Positions 58,428 to 64,000 of a DNA stretch of 64,000 bases are shown here, piece by piece (within the stretch, counting starts at the first letter, position 1; every line of letters begins with the position of its first letter). The position numbers were made by a program, and so were the translations under genes. Under the pieces are notes generated by a model that ran no database searches, had not been told where the DNA came from, and saw only the letters and a list, made by a program, of their open reading frames with translations. The stretch is from an uncultured Acetatifactor sp. (GTDB taxonomy: Bacteria; Bacillota; Clostridia; Lachnospirales; Lachnospiraceae), in the NCBI GenBank assembly GCA_947630715.1, contig CANRIP010000011.1, positions 1-64,000 of the forward strand. Direction: 5' to 3'.

Positions 58428-58649
58428 ATGGGAAATAAATTTTTGGACGGTACTGCGCTGACCATCGCGATCATTGGCGCGATCAACTGGGCGCTGATCG
58501 GTCTGTTCCGCTTTGACCTGGTAGCCTTCATCTTCGGCAATATGTCATGGTTTTCCAGGATTGTCTACACACTGGTAGGTATCTGCGGAATCTATCTGAT
58601 CAGTTTCTTTATGCACCTGTCTGACAGAAACAACGAGACTGCAGCATAG
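58428..58649 (+). CDS. DUF378 family small membrane protein
   Basis: MGNKFLDGTALTIAIIGAINWALIGLFRFDLVAFIFG. Confidence 0.88.
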   Translation: MGNKFLDGTALTIAIIGAINWALIGLFRFDLVAFIFGNMSWFSRIVYTLVGICGIYLISFFMHLSDRNNETAA

Positions 58650-58677
58650 CGTTGAAGGCAGAAAAATCTGCAACAAA

Positions 58678-58717
58678 AGAAAGTTTCAAGTTATCTTGCT
58701 TGAAACTTTCTTTTTGT
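58678..58717. terminator. bidirectional-looking intrinsic terminator between DUF378 gene and rsfS
   Basis: AGAAAGTTTCAAG-ttatctt-GCTTGAAACTTTCTTTTTGTT: 13-bp perfect stem plus T-rich tail. Confidence 0.9.
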
Positions 58718-58719
58718 TA

Positions 58720-59082
58720 TTAATTGTTCAGCTCCTTGGGATCGATCTGCTGGCCATCCCGCCAGATCCGTTCCAGATCGTACAGCAGCCGGTTCTCCTT
58801 GTCAAAAATATGGACGATCACATCGCCGAAATCCAGAAGAACCCAGTTTGCCGTGTCGTACCCTTCAATTTGGCGCACAGGGCATCCGGCCTTACCCAGC
58901 GTTTCTTCCACATGGTCGCTGAGAGCCTGGATCTGCGAGCGGTTGCCGCCCCCTGCTATGATGAAGTAGTCCGCCAGTACGGACACCTGACTGATATCGA
59001 TTACCCGGATGTCCTCCGCTTTTTTATCTTCCAGAGCGTGAATGGCAAGTCCCGCCATTTCCTTGGATTTGTCTTTTTCCAT
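58720..59082 (-). CDS. rsfS: ribosome silencing factor RsfS
   Basis: VIDISQVSVLADYFIIAGGGNRSQIQALSDHVEE; YDTANWVLLDFGDVIVHIF. Confidence 0.95.
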   Translation of the reverse strand: MEKDKSKEMAGLAIHALEDKKAEDIRVIDISQVSVLADYFIIAGGGNRSQIQALSDHVEETLGKAGCPVRQIEGYDTANWVLLDFGDVIVHIFDKENRLLYDLERIWRDGQQIDPKELNN

Positions 59083-59173
59083 ATCAAACCGCCTTTCGTT
59101 TTTATAAGATCCGAAACGGATCTCTCCGTTTTAAGTATTTCGTTTTTCGTTTTAAGTATTTCTTTTTCCTTTT

Positions 59174-59842
59174 TTATTTTTCCGTCCCCGACAGTTTTTC
59201 ATAATACCGATAGGTTTCCAGCGTCCTGGGATCGATCTCGGAACCGGAAGTCTCAAGATGCGCCAGCGTAGCCTTCAGGATTTGACAGACAGCCTGATCC
59301 AGATCCTCAAAGGCCAGTTTCCGCAAGCTTTCCAGGTCAGGCGCCTGATCTCTGCCCGGCTCAATATAATCGGCCACAAAAACAATCTTTTCCAGCAGAC
59401 TCATGTTTTCGCGCCCTGTGGTATGATTCAGCACAGCGTTTAACACGTCCTGACTCTGAACGCCATACTTCTGTTTCGCAAAGAAACTTCCCACCTTTCC
59501 GTGCAGCAGATAAGGCAGCTTTCTTTCCTCCGAGGTGACCGGGATGCCCTCGCTTTCGCAGATTTGCAGCAATTCCTCGTTGGAAAGGCATTTGGCGCAG
59601 TCATGTAACAGGCCGGCCAGCACGGCGTCCTGGAGATTGGCTCCGTACCGCATAGCCAGCGCCGCGGAGGTGTATTCCACTCCCAGGGTGTGCTCGTATC
59701 GCTTTGCCTTCTGGGCTTTGCGGATTTTTTTCCGCAGCTTTTTCAACGGGAGCGGTTTCGCGCTTTCCTGGGGCACAGAGGCGTCTGGAACAAAAACGCT
59801 GACAGAAACGTTGGGAGCGGGGGCATTGACATGTTTACTCAT
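59174..59842 (-). CDS. yqeK: HD-domain bis(5'-nucleosyl)-tetraphosphatase YqeK
   Basis: RYEHTLGVEYTSAALAMRYG; AGLLHDCAKCLS; adjacent nadD. Confidence 0.92.
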   Translation of the reverse strand: MSKHVNAPAPNVSVSVFVPDASVPQESAKPLPLKKLRKKIRKAQKAKRYEHTLGVEYTSAALAMRYGANLQDAVLAGLLHDCAKCLSNEELLQICESEGIPVTSEERKLPYLLHGKVGSFFAKQKYGVQSQDVLNAVLNHTTGRENMSLLEKIVFVADYIEPGRDQAPDLESLRKLAFEDLDQAVCQILKATLAHLETSGSEIDPRTLETYRYYEKLSGTEK

Positions 59843-60446
59843 AATAACATCTCTTTTCTCTGATATATTGAATCACTTTGTCCGGCACCATGTATTTGAC
59901 GCTTTCGTGATTTTTGATTCGTTCCCGTATTTCCGTGGAAGAAAGGGAAAGATCCGGGAAACGCATCAAAAGGATATCTCCCTGAAAGCGTTCCAGCAGT
60001 TGGGCCCGTTTCAGCTCCAGCTCCCGGAAGGGCGTATTGCCCCGACAGGCGGCCAGGATGGTGCAGCTTTGAAACAAACGCTCCGGACATTTCCAGTTTT
60101 CCAGCGTAAACAGGCAGTCCGACCCGACGATAAAGTAAAAATGATGTTCCGGGAACTGCTGTTTCAGAGCCTCCATCGTCTCATAGCTGTAAGAATAGCC
60201 CTCTTTCCGCACTTCCAGATCCATGCATTTCAGTTTGTGATTTCCATCCAGGGCCAGCTTTACCATTTGCAGCCTCTGACTGGCGGGCAGTATGGTTTCG
60301 TCTGTTTTCCAGCAGGGCGTTCCCGCGGGAATCAGCCACACCTGATCCAGAATCGCCGCGTCCGCAGCCCATTCCGCCAGCATCAGATGCCCTATGTGGA
60401 TAGGATTAAAGGTGCCCCCCAAAATACCGATCCTGCTCATACCCAA
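59835..60446 (-). CDS. nadD: nicotinate-nucleotide adenylyltransferase
   Basis: RIGILGGTFNPIHIGHLMLAEWA; SLSSTEIRERI. Confidence 0.95.
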   Translation of the reverse strand: MGMSRIGILGGTFNPIHIGHLMLAEWAADAAILDQVWLIPAGTPCWKTDETILPASQRLQMVKLALDGNHKLKCMDLEVRKEGYSYSYETMEALKQQFPEHHFYFIVGSDCLFTLENWKCPERLFQSCTILAACRGNTPFRELELKRAQLLERFQGDILLMRFPDLSLSSTEIRERIKNHESVKYMVPDKVIQYIREKRCYYE

Positions 60447-60458
60447 ACGCTCCCCGCA

Positions 60459-60788
60459 TCAAAGACTGGAATTTTTGCCGGACGATGGCTGTCCGCCGGA
60501 TTTTGGCAACTGAATTTTGGGCTTTTCCGGATCCGGCTTGTACAGGACAAATTTTTTGCCAATCACCTGGACAAGCTGCGAACGGGTGCGGTCTGCCGCG
60601 GTCTGCGCAATCTCCCTGGGATCCTCCAGACAGTTTTTCAAAACCACCACTTTGACCAGCTCGTTTCTGTTAAAAAATTCCCGGATGGCCTCCGTCAGTT
60701 CCGGCGTCAGGCCGGATTTCCCGATCCGAAAGGAAGGATCCAGCTTACTGGCAAGACCTTTTAAATAGGCTCTCTGTACGCTTGTCAT
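60459..60788 (-). CDS. yhbY: YhbY family RNA-binding (CRM domain) protein
   Basis: RAYLKGLASKLDPSFRIGKSGLTPELTEAI; ELVKVVVLKN. Confidence 0.93.
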   Translation of the reverse strand: MTSVQRAYLKGLASKLDPSFRIGKSGLTPELTEAIREFFNRNELVKVVVLKNCLEDPREIAQTAADRTRSQLVQVIGKKFVLYKPDPEKPKIQLPKSGGQPSSGKNSSL

Positions 60789-60985
60789 TTTTTACCTCAT
60801 TTCCGCGCTGATTTTTGCGCATAACGAGTTTGTGTCAAGCAGCGCGCGGACACAAATCTCGCGATTGAAAATTTTAATTTTCAATCTTATACCTCATTTC
60901 CGCGCTGATCTTTGCGCATAACGAGTTTGTGTCAAGCAGTGCGCGGACACAAATCTCGCGATTGAAAATTTTAATTTTCAATCTT
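60789..60985 (-). repeat. 97-bp structured element, tandem dimer (locus 2), between obgE and yhbY; carries an SD
   Basis: reverse complement of the 20157-20350 element; P1 palindromes at 60863-60886 and 60960-60983 (97-bp offset). Confidence 0.97.
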
Positions 60986-61010
60986 TTCTCCTGTCATGGT
61001 TACTGATAAG

Positions 61011-62309
<1,299 letters not shown>

Positions 62310-62426
62310 TTACTCCCATCCGTTGATTTGGCCGCTTAGTTTTTGTTTCCTGGCTTTGCGGAAACGGTTTCCTGTGAGAAAAAAGGGTTCAGGCGCTGCC
62401 TGAACCCATACCTCTTACGCAAAAGC

Positions 62427-62711
62427 TTATTTCTCAACAGGATACACGGACGCCTGCTTTTTGTCGCGGCCCTTCCTCTCGAAACGAAGTACGCCGTCAA
62501 CCAGTGCGTACAGCGTATCGTCGCCTCCGATCCCCACGTTGATGCCGGGATGGATCTTGGTGCCCCGCTGTCTGTAAAGAATGTTTCCCGCCTTCACGAA
62601 TTGTCCGTCAGCTCTCTTCGCGCCTAATCTCTTGGACTCGGAATCCCTGCCGTTTTTGGTGGATCCTACGCCCTTTTTATGTGCGAAAAATTGAAGGTTC
62701 ATGTGCAGCAT
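62427..62711 (-). CDS. rpmA: 50S ribosomal protein L27
   Basis: [34 protein letters not shown]. Confidence 0.97.
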   Translation of the reverse strand: MLHMNLQFFAHKKGVGSTKNGRDSESKRLGAKRADGQFVKAGNILYRQRGTKIHPGINVGIGGDDTLYALVDGVLRFERKGRDKKQASVYPVEK

Positions 62712-62714
62712 GTT

Positions 62715-63047
62715 TTACACCTCCTCGAATTTAACTTGTAAATACTTTTCTCCGTATTCCCGGCTGAGGTTTTCCAGGGAAAATACCATGGAATCCACCA
62801 GAAACACGGATTTTTCCTGCAGACCGCTCAAAAAATCACATCGGATGAATCCGCTTTCTTCCTCCGTCGCCACATCCAGCTTTTCGCCCGCCAGCTCCTC
62901 CAGAGAGTTGATAGCGCCGATTACCAACGCTGAAATGGCCGCGCAAAGAATGTCGGGCCGGTTCTTTTTTGCGTATTCTGCATGTCCCATGCAGATAAAG
63001 CCTTTGTAGGCCCCTGCATGATCCTTTCGTACCGTTACCGTCGTCAT
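62715..63047 (-). CDS. prp: ribosomal-processing cysteine protease Prp (YsxB family)
   Basis: GFICMGHAEYAKKNRPDILCAAISALVIGAINSL; between L21 and L27 genes. Confidence 0.93.
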   Translation of the reverse strand: MTTVTVRKDHAGAYKGFICMGHAEYAKKNRPDILCAAISALVIGAINSLEELAGEKLDVATEEESGFIRCDFLSGLQEKSVFLVDSMVFSLENLSREYGEKYLQVKFEEV

Positions 63048-63050
63048 GCC

Positions 63051-63356
63051 TTACCCGTTGATCTGATCGATTTTCACCTGGGTATACGCCTGCCTGTGAC
63101 CGTTCTTTTTGTGGTATCCGGTCTTTCTCTTGTATTTGTATACAATGACCTTCTTCCCTCTCCCCTGCGCTAAAACGGTTCCGGTGACGCTCGCCTTGGC
63201 AGCGTCTTCGCCAACCTTGAGAGCGCCGTCGCTTATTGCGATCACACGGTCAAAGGTTACAGTGTTTCCGACTTCCACATCCAGCTTTTCCACTTTGATG
63301 ACATCGCCTTCGGAAACCTTGTACTGCTTTCCGCCTGTTGCAATAATTGCATACAT
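63051..63356 (-). CDS. rplU: 50S ribosomal protein L21
   Basis: MYAIIATGGKQYKVSEGDVIKVEKLDVEVG; GGAGGTGCC SD. Confidence 0.97.
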   Translation of the reverse strand: MYAIIATGGKQYKVSEGDVIKVEKLDVEVGNTVTFDRVIAISDGALKVGEDAAKASVTGTVLAQGRGKKVIVYKYKRKTGYHKKNGHRQAYTQVKIDQING

Positions 63357-63451
63357 AATAAGGCACCTCCTATTCATGGATCCGCAGATCCATTTACTCG
63401 CTGGCCTTGGTGGCGTCATAGGACGCGCTTATACCGGGCCATGCGGCATAC
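63357..63451 (-). ncRNA. rplU 5' leader (L21-leader-type candidate)
   Basis: ~95-nt structured untranslated leader between the promoter and rplU; position as in known Firmicute L21 leaders; the specific fold was not checked. Confidence 0.5.
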
Positions 63452-63457
63452 TTGAAT

Positions 63458-63486
63458 ATGATAGCATGAGGTGCCTTATTTGTCAA
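63458..63486 (-). promoter_or_regulatory. rplU promoter
   Basis: on the minus strand TTGACA (63486-63481), 17-bp spacer, TATCAT (63463-63458). Confidence 0.75.
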
Positions 63487-63522
63487 GCCTTCTGCTTGAA
63501 ACAATATGATTTTTTTATTCCA

Positions 63523-64000
63523 TCAGCCCCGTTTTGTCTCCACGTCCTCCACATACTGGGTAATCAGCTTAACCGTGCCCTCCACTCCGAGAATGCTGCT
63601 GTTGATGCACAAATCGTAGCTGTCCGCACGGCCCCATTTTTTGGAGGAATAATAATTATAGTAGCTCTGGCGCTGTTTGTCCTTTTTGATAATCATATCC
63701 CGGGCCTTGGCCTCGCTTAAGCTGTATTTCTCCATAATGCGTTTCACCTTGGCGGCCTCGTCCGCATAGATGAAAAGGTGTACGGCGTTCTCAAACCCGG
63801 CCAGGGCATAGTCCGCGCAGCGTCCCACAATCACGCAGGGCCCCTCGCTGGCGATTTTCTTGATCGTATCAAACTGCGCCAGGAAAACCTTGTGGCTGAT
63901 CGGCATATCCACAAAGGAAGATGCGTTGTAGCCGAAGGAATAGGTATCCATGACCAGGTTATATAAAAAGGAATTGGTGGGCCTTTCATCGTGATTCTGG
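63523..64000 (-). CDS. cytidylate kinase-like family protein (partial, runs off the window)
   Basis: frame remains open to the window edge (..NHDERPTNSFLYNLVMDTYSFGYN...); GPCVIVGRCADYAL; HLFIYADEAAKVKRIMEKY. Confidence 0.8.
   Translation of the reverse strand, partial: QNHDERPTNSFLYNLVMDTYSFGYNASSFVDMPISHKVFLAQFDTIKKIASEGPCVIVGRCADYALAGFENAVHLFIYADEAAKVKRIMEKYSLSEAKARDMIIKKDKQRQSYYNYYSSKKWGRADSYDLCINSSILGVEGTVKLITQYVEDVETKRG

Overview
The window looks like an ordinary chromosomal segment of a moderately GC-rich Clostridia/Lachnospiraceae-type bacterium. I saw no rRNA, tRNA, CRISPR array or intact transposon. Gene blocks, left to right: DegV; hybrid histidine kinase; type IIA topoisomerase pair (ParE/ParC-like); rsmD-coaD-(coiled coil)-amidase-ylbJ; HAD, SDR, RluA-type pseudouridine synthase, recU; his operon (hisZ-hisG-hisD-hisB-hisIE); HelD-like helicase; MoxR/DUF58 operon; radical SAM / RNase G / NUDIX; a type IV pilus locus (pilB, pilC, pilin, pilD, pilMN fusion, pilO, minor pilins, very large exported protein); dtd/AI-2E/rubrerythrin; tyrosine recombinase and a divergent LysM(YneA-like)/lexA SOS module; and rplU-prp-rpmA-obgE-yhbY-nadD-yqeK-rsfS on the minus strand. 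The strongest unusual signals are: (1) a 97-bp structured element, tandemly duplicated at two loci 40 kb apart. In both it sits between a gene-proximal Shine-Dalgarno and an ATGACA start codon, carries its own SD, and is predicted to form a hairpin plus a pseudoknot. (2) A HelD-like helicase fused to a GH31 N-terminal beta-sandwich domain with no catalytic barrel. (3) A perfect 13-bp inverted repeat pairing the rplU promoter spacer with the rplU SD. (4) A recurrent pattern of intergenic tandem repeats whose first or last unit is the end or start of the adjacent gene. (5) A HisF-like barrel that has lost its catalytic Asp, fused to HisIE. All calls come from reading the sequence and recalling families; no searches or folding programs were run.
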